Below are positions 1 to 8,742 of a stretch of 64,000 bases of DNA, piece by piece. Every line of letters begins with the position of its first letter. Position 1 is the stretch's first letter. The DNA comes from CAZWES01 sp964632395 (GTDB lineage Bacteria > Patescibacteriota > Gracilibacteria > Peribacterales > Peribacteraceae). A program made the translations under genes and the position numbers. Location of the stretch: the NCBI GenBank assembly GCA_964632395.1, contig CAZWES010000002.1:1-64000 (forward strand), in the 5' to 3' direction. The notes below the pieces were generated by a model. It did not search any database, was not told the origin of the DNA, and saw nothing but the letters and a program-made list of their open reading frames with translations.

Positions 1-56
1 ATCTTACACTAGCGATAAATCTTAACTTTCAGCACCTAAAAATTCCCTAAAAGCCG

Positions 57-232
57 AAAATATTGAAGCCTTTGGAGTGAATAAAACTAAAGGTAAATCG
101 GCGTCCTGAGCGTCATCCTGAGCGGAGCCAAAACGGAGCGTAGCGGAGTTTTGGCGGAGTCGAAGGGCGAAGGGCGCCCATATCGGAAAATATAGAAGCA
201 TTTGGAGTTAGTAAAACCAACAGTAAAGCGGT
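57..232. repeat. Palindromic element between two direct repeats
   Basis: Two similar stretches of about 45 bp (57-103 and 187-232, both reading AAAATAT.GAAGC.TTTGGAGT) flank a GC-rich palindrome. Its core arms are CCAAAAC at 128-134 and GTTTTGG at 148-154. The words 'gagcgg' and 'ggagtcgaag' match the GTGTCA family seen in sufC and atpF. The window start (1-285) otherwise shows no gene. Confidence 0.5.
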
Positions 233-246
233 GTTTTGATACGGTT

Positions 247-276
247 TTGACATGTGAGCGATAAACCATGTAAAAT
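247..276 (+). promoter_or_regulatory. Sigma-70-type promoter of the DUF4143 ATPase gene
   Basis: TTGACA at 247-252 and TAAAAT at 271-276 are separated by 18 bp. The ATG at 286 lies 9 nt past the -10 box, so transcription would begin almost at the start codon and leave no room for a Shine-Dalgarno site. Confidence 0.6.
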
Positions 277-285
277 GCCCACGTT

Positions 286-1431
286 ATGATAAAACGTACT
301 CTTGCAGAAAAAATCGCCAAATCCAAAAAGAGCGTTCTACTTCTTGGCCCGCGCCAGACCGGCAAATCCACTCTGATGAGAAGTCTGAAGCCGGACTTAA
401 CCATCAATCTGGCACGCGAGGAAACATATCTTGAATTTGCCCGCAATTCCAGCGAGTTAGAGGAGCGTCTTTCGGGAGAACAATACAAGACAGTATTAAT
501 TGACGAGATCCAGCGCCTGCCAAGCATGCTGAATACAATTCAGGCAATTCTGGACGAATCTGCTTCGCCACCGAAATTCTATTTGACAGGCTCAAGCGCG
601 CGAAAGCTCAAGCGCGGAAAGGCTAATCTCCTCCCCGGAAGGATACATGCGTATGAACTGGGTTCTTTGACAGCTCATGAACTCAAGTACAGCATAGATA
701 TTAAGCAGGCGCTTTCCACCGGAACATTGCCCGGCATCTGGACAGAAGAGAGCCGGAAGGAGCGACAAAAGACTTTGCAGTCGTATGCAGCTGCGTACCT
801 TAAGGAAGAAATTCAGGCAGAAGCACTCACGCGTAACGTGGAGGGGTTCTCGCGCTTTCTTTTCTTGTCCGCCGCCGAATCCGGGAAGTTTCTGGACATG
901 GAGAAACTGAGTTCAGAAGCACAGATTGTACGCCAATCTGCTGCACGGTACTTCGATATTCTCACGGATACACTGATTATACGCAGGTGCGAACCGTTCT
1001 CCAAATCCCTACGCAAGCGTCTGATTCTTCGCCCAAAATTTTTCTTTTTCGACTGCGGAGTTTTAAACGGCCTCATAGAAAACTTCACTGTGTCGCAAGA
1101 CAGGATCGGTATGCTATTTGAGCACCTGATATTCAACCAGATCATGGATAGTGCGCACGCTAAAGATAGTCAGGTCCGAATTTCATCGTACCGAACAAGT
1201 AATGGCGCAGAAGTCGATTTTATTCTGGAGATTGCGGGGGAAGTGATTGCGGCGGAAGTAAAGGCTTCCAAAAACATCAGAAGCGCCGACACCCGCGGAT
1301 TTAAGAGCTTCGCCGAATACTACGACAAAAAGCACCGCTCGTATATCGTGTACATGGGCAACATTTCCAAAACCGTCAACGGAGTACGCGTGCTGCCGTG
1401 GCAGAAGTTTTTGCAGGAGATTGGGCTGTAG
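286..1431 (+). CDS. AAA_14/DUF4143 family ATPase
   Basis: A 381-residue P-loop ATPase. The Walker A motif GPRQTGKST lies at residues 21-29, Walker B VLIDEIQ at 70-76, and a sensor-like TGSSARKL follows near 105. The C-terminal half, with 'GAEVDFIL' and 'AAEVKAS' near the end, matches the DUF4143 nuclease-like fold common in CPR and archaeal genomes. These proteins are usually single genes of unknown cellular role, often compared with toxin-antitoxin or defence ATPases; nothing nearby fixes the role here. The start ATG is supported by a promoter ending 9 nt upstream. The family call is confident; the function is unknown. Confidence 0.85.
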   Translation: MIKRTLAEKIAKSKKSVLLLGPRQTGKSTLMRSLKPDLTINLAREETYLEFARNSSELEERLSGEQYKTVLIDEIQRLPSMLNTIQAILDESASPPKFYLTGSSARKLKRGKANLLPGRIHAYELGSLTAHELKYSIDIKQALSTGTLPGIWTEESRKERQKTLQSYAAAYLKEEIQAEALTRNVEGFSRFLFLSAAESGKFLDMEKLSSEAQIVRQSAARYFDILTDTLIIRRCEPFSKSLRKRLILRPKFFFFDCGVLNGLIENFTVSQDRIGMLFEHLIFNQIMDSAHAKDSQVRISSYRTSNGAEVDFILEIAGEVIAAEVKASKNIRSADTRGFKSFAEYYDKKHRSYIVYMGNISKTVNGVRVLPWQKFLQEIGL

Positions 1432-1450
1432 AGATGCTATCATTCCCACC

Positions 1451-1715
1451 ATGCGAAAAAGATTTCTCCTCATTGCTCTTCTGCGGAACACCTTGCGCAT
1501 TTGATGGGGCAATGTGGATTGATGATGAAAAGTTTGTAGTTACCGGGTACTCCGAAATTCATCCAAATCAAACTGAGGGGTGCATCGGCGATCAGCCGTG
1601 CACAATTGTTCCAACTCTGCATGTCTTTGATCTTGCAGATGGTACGGTCACTGAATATAGCGGGTCGGAGGTAAGTGCGGATGTGTTTTTCAGCGCCGAT
1701 CCTACTCAGCCGTAG
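1451..1715 (+). pseudogene. Frameshifted small secreted protein
   Basis: An ATG at 1451 opens a lysine/arginine-rich start and hydrophobic run (MRKRFLLIALL) that stops after 17 codons. The adjacent frame carries a sensible extracellular-looking sequence (FDGAMWIDDEKF ... GCIGDQPC ... VFDLADGTVTEYSG) to the stop at 1713-1715. One indel near 1485 would join them into a protein of roughly 85 residues with a signal sequence. I read it as a decayed secreted protein or lipoprotein. The alternative is two unrelated chance frames. The family is not recognised. Confidence 0.4.
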
Positions 1716-2028
1716 ACGGACAACACAAGAGTTTTTTTGCAGCCAACTCCCATGACCTGTCATGATCTGTGTCGCAAACACCTTCAACACGATGCTGCTC
1801 CTTCAATCGCTCACCAGTAAGCATACTGTTATCTTCCTTACTTAGACTCCAATAAAAAATCTTACGCCTAATATCCATCATTTCTGGAGAATCTATCAAC
1901 CTGATATCGGACACCTCTCGCTCAACAACAAAACTCATCACGAGACCATGATCAAGAATGCCGATTGGTAGCCTCCTCATATGAGGTAACTCCTCATCTG
2001 CCTTATCACTGGCTTCTTCAACACTCAT
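1702..2028 (-). CDS. Hypothetical protein, 108 aa
   Basis: A charged, soluble small protein starting with ATG at 2028 (MSVEEASDKADEELPHM). No domain is recognised. It has two Cys near the C-terminus (LLCCPS) and no membrane segment. It converges on the decayed secreted gene and overlaps its end by 14 bp. Sequence complexity and length make it a plausible gene, but nothing shows its role. Confidence 0.45.
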   Translation of the reverse strand: MSVEEASDKADEELPHMRRLPIGILDHGLVMSFVVEREVSDIRLIDSPEMMDIRRKIFYWSLSKEDNSMLTGERLKEQHRVEGVCDTDHDRSWELAAKKLLCCPSTAE

Positions 2029-2094
2029 TTACTCCCACTATCCTCCAAAACAAAACAATTTCAAGACCCCCTCCTTTTTGTCTTATTTAAGCCA

Positions 2095-2158
2095 AAAACC
2101 CCTAACAACCTAACCTCCCTAATTTCCCTAATTTCCCTAATTTCCCTAACCTCCCTCA
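2095..2158. repeat. CCTAA word repeat at the hsp20 3' end
   Basis: Tandem words of the type CCCTAATTT and CCTAACCTCC run into the last codons of hsp20. The same vocabulary recurs directly in front of atpA (37862-37907) and atpB (40305-40384). Confidence 0.6.
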
Positions 2159-2613
2159 TTGATCTTCACAATTTTAACCTTCCTCCCTGCCTCCTTTGGC
2201 ACAAAAACCTTAAGAACGTTATCTTTGCTAAACGTTGCCTTTACCTTTGTGGGATTAACCGTGCATGGCAATGTGACTTTCCTCTCAAACTCGCCCCAGT
2301 AGCACTCCTGCAAAACGTACTGATCAGAAGCAATGTCATCCATTTGCGAGCGCTTACCACGAATAGTTAGCTCGTTTTCCGCAACATCAATATCCAGATC
2401 TGCAAGCTTTACCCCTGCAATCGGGGCTTTGACGATTATGTAGCCCTCTTCCTCAAAAATATCCACTGCAATGTGTCCACGTGTGATTGTGGAAGCATCC
2501 GCCGCATCATCACTTGATGTAACAGGAACACTACCACCGGATTTGGCTGCCGTAAGCCCTCCTTTTTCCTTAATGAGAGCGCTGAAAATGCCGTGCGTGC
2601 GGGAAGTTGACAT
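2146..2613 (-). CDS. Small heat-shock protein, HSP20/alpha-crystallin family
   Basis: A 155-residue ATP-independent holdase chaperone. After a variable 45-residue N-terminus comes an alpha-crystallin domain starting at 'GHIAVDIFEEEGYIIVKAPIAGV', including the ELTIRGKR strand and the 'GEFERKVTLP' segment, and ending in 'VLKVFVPKE'. The length is typical of bacterial HSP20. The gene stands alone between an uncharacterised ORF and a palindromic element. The start at 2613 is the only ATG before the domain. Confidence in the family is high; the paralogue type cannot be fixed. Confidence 0.92.
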   Translation of the reverse strand: MSTSRTHGIFSALIKEKGGLTAAKSGGSVPVTSSDDAADASTITRGHIAVDIFEEEGYIIVKAPIAGVKLADLDIDVAENELTIRGKRSQMDDIASDQYVLQECYWGEFERKVTLPCTVNPTKVKATFSKDNVLKVFVPKEAGRKVKIVKINEGG

Positions 2614-2678
2614 TTGTTACGCTCAGAGTACTAAAAAGTTGTTCGAAGGACAAGTGCAAGTTTTGTTGGCTGAAGGCT

Positions 2679-2839
2679 GTCGGAGAAAATTTTCAGGTAC
2701 CAATTTTCGATCTTCATTCAATTTTCAATTTCCCAATTTTCAAGGTTCAACCCTATAATGGTAAATGTTTGCAAATTGATAATTGAACCTTGAAAATTAT
2801 TTGGAAATTGAAAATTGAAAATTGAAAATTTTCCCTGAC
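2679..2839. repeat. Hairpin element of the GTCGGAGAAAATTT family
   Basis: The left end GTCGGAGAAAATTTTC and right end GAAAATTTTCCCTGACC are inverted copies. Between them TTTTCAATTT-type words are mirrored by AAATTGAAAA-type words, so the whole unit folds into one long hairpin. TATAAT lies in the loop at 2752-2757. The right end stops 7 nt before the ATG of the next gene. Confidence 0.75.
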
Positions 2840-2846
2840 CACCTCC

Positions 2847-3698
2847 ATGCCACGTACCCCCTCCCAATATCTCTCACTAATATCCAAGGGTTTCTGCATG
2901 GGCGCCGCAGACGTGGTGCCCGGCGTTTCCGGCGGCACAATGGCATTCATCCTCGGAATTTATGAGGAGTTGATCGAATCAATCCAAACCTTCGCAAGAA
3001 AGGAATTTTGGAGAAACGTCCTCACCGGAAGAATCCGCGATGCACTCCGATCGGTAAACTTCGGCTTCCTATTCTGCGTATTGTTTGGAATCTTGCTCGC
3101 CATCTTCACACTCGCACATACTCTGGAAAGCCTGCTTGCAACTCACCCTGCACTCGTCTGGAGTTTCTTTTTTGGACTGATACTTGCATCAGTATTTGTA
3201 ATCTCAAAAAGAATTGAAAGATGGAGCCCAAAGGAACTCATCACTCTGATAGTTGCAGCAGCATTAGCATATTTGATTGTTGGACTCGTGCCAGTCGAAA
3301 CTCCAAACGCCTGGTGGTTTTTGGTTCTTGCCGGAGCAATCGCTATATGCGCAATGATTCTTCCCGGAATTTCCGGTGCATTCCTACTTCTGCTTCTCGG
3401 AAAATATCAAACAGCACTCGCAGCAGTTAATGATCGTGATTTTATGACACTGATACTTTTTGCAATCGGTGCAGTAATTGGACTCGTGCTGTTCTCAAAA
3501 ATCCTGAATTGGCTCTTCCGCCGCTATCACAACTTGACTGTTGTGTTTTTGATGGGGCTGATGATTGGGAGTTTGCGGAAGCTTTGGCCATGGAGAGGAG
3601 AGAGCGAACTTGAGATTGGAGTTGGAATTGGATTAATTATCGTTGGCATTGCAGTCGTGCTGGTGATCGAGTTATGTACCACGAAAAAAAGAGGATAG
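2847..3698 (+). CDS. DUF368 membrane protein, putative undecaprenyl-phosphate translocase
   Basis: A 283-residue polytopic membrane protein. It has the DUF368 signature near the N-terminus, 'GFCMGAADVVPGVSGGTMAF', and a second related loop 'CAMILPGISGAFLLLLLGKY' around residue 180, consistent with the family's internal pseudo-repeat. About eight hydrophobic segments are visible. DUF368 proteins (PopT) are reported to return undecaprenyl phosphate to the cytoplasmic face for reuse in cell-wall synthesis. The next gene encodes the phosphatase that makes undecaprenyl phosphate, fused to a DedA domain, so the pair forms a lipid-carrier recycling cluster. The start ATG abuts a hairpin element carrying a TATAAT. 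The family is confident; the substrate comes from family knowledge. Confidence 0.85.
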   Translation: MPRTPSQYLSLISKGFCMGAADVVPGVSGGTMAFILGIYEELIESIQTFARKEFWRNVLTGRIRDALRSVNFGFLFCVLFGILLAIFTLAHTLESLLATHPALVWSFFFGLILASVFVISKRIERWSPKELITLIVAAALAYLIVGLVPVETPNAWWFLVLAGAIAICAMILPGISGAFLLLLLGKYQTALAAVNDRDFMTLILFAIGAVIGLVLFSKILNWLFRRYHNLTVVFLMGLMIGSLRKLWPWRGESELEIGVGIGLIIVGIAVVLVIELCTTKKRG

Positions 3699-3702
3699 GT
3701 CA

Positions 3703-3756
3703 TAGTGGATAGAGGATAGTGACCACTATCCACTATCCTCTATCCACTATCCTCTC
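3703..3756. repeat. CCACTATCC word hairpin
   Basis: GTGGATAGAGGATAGTG at 3703-3720 is followed by CACTATCC words that complement it, giving a hairpin between the DUF368 gene and uppP-dedA. It could act as a terminator stem, but no T-run follows. Confidence 0.6.
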
Positions 3757-3780
3757 TTATGGTGCTAGACTGCTATACAA

Positions 3781-5076
3781 ATGTCTCTGTATGACGCGTA
3801 TTTACTTGGGATAATCCAGGGAATCACCGAGTTCCTGCCGATCAGTAGCTCCGGGCACCTTGTGCTTATGGAGCATTACCTTGGAGTTGCAATTGATCCA
3901 TCCATGCTACTTAGTTTTGATATTGCACTGCACGGAGGTTCGCTGATTGCAATCCTCCTTTATTTTGGAAAGGCCTGGATAGAAATTATTTCTGCTCCAT
4001 TTAGAAAACAGCACGATGGCAGCCCCCCTCTTCTACTGCTCCTGATAGTTGCAACCATCCCGATCGGAATTGCAGGTTATTACAGTGCAGACTGGCTGGA
4101 GGCAAATACAAGGACCCCAATGTTCGTCGCATTCGGCTTTGTATTCACGGGACTATTTTTGATTGTATCCTCGTGGTTTGAATCACGATTTGCAGCAAGG
4201 GAAAGTGTGGGGTGGAAACAATCGCTTGGAGCGGGAATTGGTCAGGCGCTTGCGGTATTCCCCGGGTTTTCCAGATCGGGACTGACGATTGCAAGCGGAA
4301 GATTGATGGGGCTGACCGCACACAGCGCGACAGCATTTGCATTCTTGCTCGGCGCGCCAGCGCTTGGTGGAGCATTGGTTTACGCATTCACATCAGGATC
4401 TACTGACCTCGCAACAATAGGAAAGCTTCCACTTCTTGTTGGATTCACGGCAAGCACAGTTTCCAGTATTGCAGTCATTCACTTTTTCCTCTCCACAATT
4501 AGAAAATACGGAATCTGGATGTGGTCTGTCTACCTTTTCCTTGCAGCCGCACTGATTATTTCGGATGAGATGATGCCGTTTATCACGGCGCTACCTGATG
4601 TAATAGATACTTTTGATGCGCGCGTGATCGTTGGAGCGCTGTTTCTGGCAATGCTTTTGGAATCAGTTCCTCTCACATCATTCTTCGTACCCGGAATTTC
4701 AACTTTGATGGTTGTCACATTGTTTTTGAAGGATGATCCAAAGAATTTGATAGCCTGTATCCCGATTGCAACCGCAGGACTGATCGTCGGGCATTTGCTC
4801 TCATACATACCGGCAAGGCAGGCAAGAATTCAGGTTAGGTGGAAAGAGAAGGCGGATGAAAGACTGACTCGTGCGCAAAGATTCTTTAAAAAATGGGGAA
4901 TCTATGCAGTATTCTTCGGCGGATGGTACGCCCCAATCAGACCATGGGTCTCGATTGCTGCTGGAATTTCTAAGATGAGACCTCTGCCGTATCTGCTTTC
5001 GATGGTGTTTGGGTCGGTGGTTTTGGTGGTGGGAGTTGTGCTTGGGGCGATGGTGTTGGGTGAGGCGATTTTGTGA
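3781..5076 (+). CDS. uppP: UppP (BacA) undecaprenyl-diphosphatase fused to a DedA domain
   Basis: A 431-residue fusion. Residues 1-265 are UppP/BacA, with the catalytic motifs EFLPISSSGH (17-26) and PGFSRSG (161-167). It removes a phosphate from undecaprenyl diphosphate outside the membrane. Residues 280-431 are a DedA/SNARE-associated domain, with LLESVP..SFFVPG (292-305) and FFGGWYAPIRPW (378-389); the arginine usual in the F.GR motif is glycine here, but the later P..R is kept. DedA proteins (UptA type) move undecaprenyl phosphate across the membrane, so phosphatase and flippase appear joined in one chain. The start ATG lies 9 nt after an extended -10 (TGC-TAGACT, 3763-3771). Both domain calls are strong; the coupled mechanism is inference. 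Confidence 0.9.
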   Translation: MSLYDAYLLGIIQGITEFLPISSSGHLVLMEHYLGVAIDPSMLLSFDIALHGGSLIAILLYFGKAWIEIISAPFRKQHDGSPPLLLLLIVATIPIGIAGYYSADWLEANTRTPMFVAFGFVFTGLFLIVSSWFESRFAARESVGWKQSLGAGIGQALAVFPGFSRSGLTIASGRLMGLTAHSATAFAFLLGAPALGGALVYAFTSGSTDLATIGKLPLLVGFTASTVSSIAVIHFFLSTIRKYGIWMWSVYLFLAAALIISDEMMPFITALPDVIDTFDARVIVGALFLAMLLESVPLTSFFVPGISTLMVVTLFLKDDPKNLIACIPIATAGLIVGHLLSYIPARQARIQVRWKEKADERLTRAQRFFKKWGIYAVFFGGWYAPIRPWVSIAAGISKMRPLPYLLSMVFGSVVLVVGVVLGAMVLGEAIL

Positions 5077-5248
5077 TGCTCCACTGTTCCATTGCTCCAT
5101 TGTTACGCCCGCCCGAACGCGGTCGGGCGGGCAAAGCGTACCGCACGCTTGCGGCTACCCATCGTTTCCGAAAGCTCATTAACTCGCTTGCGAATAATGG
5201 GACAATAGAGCAATGAAACAATCTCCCTCGTGCTACAATCACAAACAA
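5077..5248. other. Intergenic region with GC palindrome and guaA promoter
   Basis: It holds a GC-rich palindrome, CGCCCGCCCG...CGGGCGGGC (about 5106-5134), and an extended -10 TGC-TACAAT ending at 5239, 9 nt before the guaA ATG. No gene is seen. Confidence 0.5.
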
Positions 5249-7081
5249 ATGCCCTTGTTGCACCCCCAAAGCATCGTAATCCTCGATTTCGGAGGACAGT
5301 ACGCCCACCTGATTGCAAACAGGGCAAGGAGACTTGGCGCATTTGCAGAAATTCATGAGGCAGATACGGCGGCGGATGAAATAAAGGAAGCTGCGGGTAT
5401 CATTCTCTCCGGCGGACCGCAAAGTGTTTATGATGAAAAAAGCCCACAAGCTGACCCGAAGATATTTGAACTTGGCATTCCGGTGCTTGGAATTTGCTAT
5501 GGGCACCAATGGATGGCGCAGGCACTTGGCGGAAAAGTTAAGGAGGGCAAAACAAAGGAGTACGGATACAGCGAATTGAAATTAACAGATGACGCAAGCG
5601 CACTCCTAAAAGACCTCAAGAAACACTTCACAGTTTGGATGTCGCACGGTGATGAAGTTTCTGAGCTGCCGAAAGGATTTGTTATCACAGGGTCATCAGA
5701 AGATTGTAAGACCGCAGCAATGGCAGATCCTAAACGCAAATTCTTCGGCTTGCAGTTCCATCCGGAAGTTCACCACACAGAGTTCGGCCAGCAGATCCTC
5801 CAACACTTTATTGATCAATGCATTTACAAACCATGGAAACCAGAAAGTCTGATCGAAAGTTTGAAGGAGGAAATTGAAGCCCAAGTCGGTGATCGAAATG
5901 TTTTCATACTTGTTTCCGGCGGCGTTGATTCCACCGTTGCATGCACACTTTTGAATACGATTCTTGGAACGGAAAGAGTTTACGGGCTTTTGATCGATCA
6001 CGGATTGATGCGAAAGAACGAGGTTCAGGCAGTTTCGGATTCATTCGAAAATCTTGGATGGACAAATCTGCATGTGGAGGATGCATCAGCAATGTTCCTT
6101 GGGAAACTGAAAGGCGTTACTGACCCAGAAGAAAAACGTCGAATAATCGGAGAGGCATTTGTAGATGCGCAAGCGGAAGTTGCAAAGCGTTTGAAGTTGG
6201 ATGGCCCAAACTGGATGCTCGGGCAAGGCACTATCTATCCGGATACAATCGAGACCGGCGGCACTCAACACGCTGACCGGATCAAGACCCATCACAACCG
6301 GGTTGATGCAATAGAGAAGATGATTAAAGAAGGTAAAGTAATTGAGCCTCTTAAAGAGTTTTATAAAGATGAAGTCCGTGAGCTCGGGGAATGCCTTGGC
6401 CTCCCGCACCGCCTTGTGCAACGCCACCCATTCCCGGGACCGGGGCTTGGAGTACGCATCATTTGTGCCGATGAACCGAATCCGATGAATAAGGAGAAAG
6501 AAAATAAAATCCGCGTCGCCTCCAAAATGTACAAATTCCGAACTCTCCCCATTCGTTCAGTCGGCGTTCAGGGTGATAGCCGATCCTACAAGCACCCGCT
6601 TGCGATCTTCCTCAGTAAACCATTCAATGACTTAAAAGCGATGCACGGAATGGCAACAGCGCTCCCAAACACTCATCCGCAAATTAACCGCGTTCTCGTG
6701 TGCACCTCTCACGGGCCACCAGATGCTCCGGGCGGAGAGGGTGTCCCGGAAATCGCTTTCACAAAAACAACTATCACGCGCGATACGGCTGATCTATTGC
6801 GAGAGGCTGATCACATCATCTACAAAGAAATTCAGGAAACAGGCCTGGAAGGAAAAATATGGCAGTTCCCGGTTGTGCTTATCCCTGTTGGGGCAAAGGA
6901 AGGTAATCACTCAATAGTTTTGAGACCAGTTGAATCGCAAGAGGCAATGACTGCAAATGCATTTGAGTTGAATAAAGAGTTTTTGGATAAGGTGACAAAG
7001 GATCTCTTGGAACTTGATGGGATTGATATGGTGTTTTACGATGTGACCAATAAACCACCAGCTACCATCGAGTGGGAATAG
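5249..7081 (+). CDS. guaA: GMP synthase (glutamine-hydrolysing), long form
   Basis: Converts XMP to GMP with glutamine and ATP. From the ATG at 5249 the protein is 610 residues. A class I glutamine amidotransferase domain comes first (SGGPQSVYD, catalytic Cys in GICYGHQ, FHPEVHHT), then an ATP pyrophosphatase domain (VSGGVDST), then the dimerisation domain with PFPGPGLGVRI. Typical bacterial GuaA is about 510-525 residues. The extra 85 or so lie between 'RTLPIRSVGVQGD' and the C-terminal 'PPATIEWE', resembling the insertion of the longer eukaryote-like form. An upstream in-frame ATG at 5213 exists, but the extended -10 at 5234-5239 favours 5249. The call is certain; the start is probable. Confidence 0.95.
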   Translation: MPLLHPQSIVILDFGGQYAHLIANRARRLGAFAEIHEADTAADEIKEAAGIILSGGPQSVYDEKSPQADPKIFELGIPVLGICYGHQWMAQALGGKVKEGKTKEYGYSELKLTDDASALLKDLKKHFTVWMSHGDEVSELPKGFVITGSSEDCKTAAMADPKRKFFGLQFHPEVHHTEFGQQILQHFIDQCIYKPWKPESLIESLKEEIEAQVGDRNVFILVSGGVDSTVACTLLNTILGTERVYGLLIDHGLMRKNEVQAVSDSFENLGWTNLHVEDASAMFLGKLKGVTDPEEKRRIIGEAFVDAQAEVAKRLKLDGPNWMLGQGTIYPDTIETGGTQHADRIKTHHNRVDAIEKMIKEGKVIEPLKEFYKDEVRELGECLGLPHRLVQRHPFPGPGLGVRIICADEPNPMNKEKENKIRVASKMYKFRTLPIRSVGVQGDSRSYKHPLAIFLSKPFNDLKAMHGMATALPNTHPQINRVLVCTSHGPPDAPGGEGVPEIAFTKTTITRDTADLLREADHIIYKEIQETGLEGKIWQFPVVLIPVGAKEGNHSIVLRPVESQEAMTANAFELNKEFLDKVTKDLLELDGIDMVFYDVTNKPPATIEWE

Positions 7082-7143
7082 CCGGCGACGATTGAGCGGG
7101 AGATTCTCTCTCCAATCCGCGTGGAATTTATTCTGCTGCGGTT

Positions 7144-7608
7144 TTACGCCACCTTTTGCCCAACCGCCTCCACAAACGCAGATTCCTTCCCGTGGTATTC
7201 AGAACTCGTCGACCGAAGGTCAAGAATCTCGAAACTACCCTCAAGAATCGACCGCATATACTCCTCGGAAAAGAAGTGCCGCTGATGCCCGGAGAGGTAC
7301 ATATCCTCACCAAGCTTTTCACCTTTCCCATAAAGCGGATCTTCAACTGACTTACACTTAACAAATAAATATCCACCGCTCCTGATCATGCAATGCAGAT
7401 CTTTTACAATTTTTCGCGTAGTTGCATCATCAAAATAGTGGAGGCTGAGATGAGCATAAATGACATCAAATGAGCCACCAGGAAAATCTAGTGATGTTAT
7501 ATCAGCCTGCTGACACTTAACCGAAGGACAAAAAGACTTGAGTACCTTCAAACCTCCATCAGACTGATCCACCGCTTTCATCCCAGTAAGCTTTATCATC
7601 CTGTGCAC
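7144..7608 (-). pseudogene. N-terminally truncated SAM-dependent methyltransferase
   Basis: About 150 codons match the C-terminal two-thirds of a class I methyltransferase. 'ADITSLDFPGGSFDVIYAHLSLHYFDD' covers motifs II-III, followed by 'MIRSGGYLFVKCK' and 'HQRHFFSEEYMRSILE'. The N-terminal SAM-binding glycine loop (motif I, usually VLDLGCGxG) is missing: the frame opens only just before 'MKAVDQSD'. Without that loop cofactor binding is doubtful, so I call it a remnant. It diverges from the Nudix-sigma gene, whose promoter region may have replaced the lost 5' part. A truncated but expressed protein cannot be excluded. Confidence 0.6.
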
Positions 7609-7641
7609 TCATACGTACAAAATACCACACTTCTAAGCACA

Positions 7642-8742
7642 ATGACGACCCCATCTTCTTCCGCTAAACTAACTCCCATAGTGCCACAAAGAGTCTCCAT
7701 ACAGCGCTCCAAAAGGATCAGGAAAGCTGCACCTAAAGGAGCCAAAACAGGCCAAAAAGGCGCCGTTGCAATTATCTCGCGAAACGGAAAGATACTCATG
7801 CAGCGAAGACGCGAGCACATTGCAGACCCCGGAACGTGGGTACTGCCCGGCGGCGAATGCAGAAGGATAGAAAAACCACGGGAGACTTTGATTCGCGTAT
7901 GTGCAGAGGAGCTTGGCATCACCGTTCGGCCAAGCAAGGAAATCGGAAAGTTGGACTTGCCGGATTCAATCTGTCCTGCCTGGCATGTAATTTGGAAAGG
8001 TAGAGAGGTGAAACTTTCGGGAGAAGATATTGTTGGAATCGGATGGTTTACGCCGGAAGAGTTGATGGAACTTACGCCCGTTCGTCACGAGAATGAGTTG
8101 AGGAAATTCTTGATGGAGAACGAAGAGGTTGTTGAAGTCGTTAACACCAGTGAAGTCTCCAAAAAGAGACCCGAACCTGCTTCGCCTGATGAACAAAAAA
8201 TCCTCGCACTCATCAGTGAGGCCAAGCAGGGCGACCACGAATCATTCGGAAAATTGTATGACCTTTACGTGACTCCTATTCACAGATACGTAGCATTCCG
8301 TCTGCCACAAGCATTGGTTGAAGATATTGTCGCTGATGTTTTTGTTAAAGCATGGGAAAAGCTGGATTCATACAAAGGGAGAAAAGGAACACCATTTAGT
8401 TCATGGCTTTTCCGAATTGCAAAGCACGTCGTGATAGATACGTACAGAACTCAGAAGGAGATAGTTGAACTGGATGAAGTGCATGTTGATGAAGATCGAT
8501 GGAATGACCCGGTGCTCGGCATCACACAGGAAATGCAGGCAAAACTTCTGCGTCAGGCAATGAACAAATTGCCAAAACGATATCGCGAAGTTCTTCTTCT
8601 TTCCTTTATGAGCAACTTAGGCCACGGCGAAATTGCAAGAGCGATGAAGATGCGCGAGGGTGGCGTGAGGATTCTTAAGCATAGGGCTTTGAAGAAGCTT
8701 GGTGAGCTTTTGCCTGTTTCTATGCGGGAAGAATTACCTTGA
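7642..8742 (+). CDS. Nudix hydrolase domain fused to an ECF-type sigma-70 factor
   Basis: A 366-residue fusion. Residues 38-155 form a Nudix domain with the box G71-x5-E77-x7-R85-V-C-x-E89-E90-L-G-I93; the Glu expected after R85 is Val, but the two metal-binding Glu residues remain. After a linker rich in Glu/Pro, residues 195-265 match sigma region 2 ('LPQALVEDIVADVFVKAWEKL', 'SSWLFRIAKHVVIDTYR') and 295-355 match region 4 ('LPKRYREVLLLSFMSNLGHGEIARAM'). A nucleotide- or ADP-ribose-type ligand could therefore control promoter choice. The next gene encodes a membrane FecR/DUF5667 protein, a likely partner. Both domains are clear; the regulatory logic is inference. The ATG at 7642 is preferred over an upstream start at 7603. 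Confidence 0.85.
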   Translation: MTTPSSSAKLTPIVPQRVSIQRSKRIRKAAPKGAKTGQKGAVAIISRNGKILMQRRREHIADPGTWVLPGGECRRIEKPRETLIRVCAEELGITVRPSKEIGKLDLPDSICPAWHVIWKGREVKLSGEDIVGIGWFTPEELMELTPVRHENELRKFLMENEEVVEVVNTSEVSKKRPEPASPDEQKILALISEAKQGDHESFGKLYDLYVTPIHRYVAFRLPQALVEDIVADVFVKAWEKLDSYKGRKGTPFSSWLFRIAKHVVIDTYRTQKEIVELDEVHVDEDRWNDPVLGITQEMQAKLLRQAMNKLPKRYREVLLLSFMSNLGHGEIARAMKMREGGVRILKHRALKKLGELLPVSMREELP

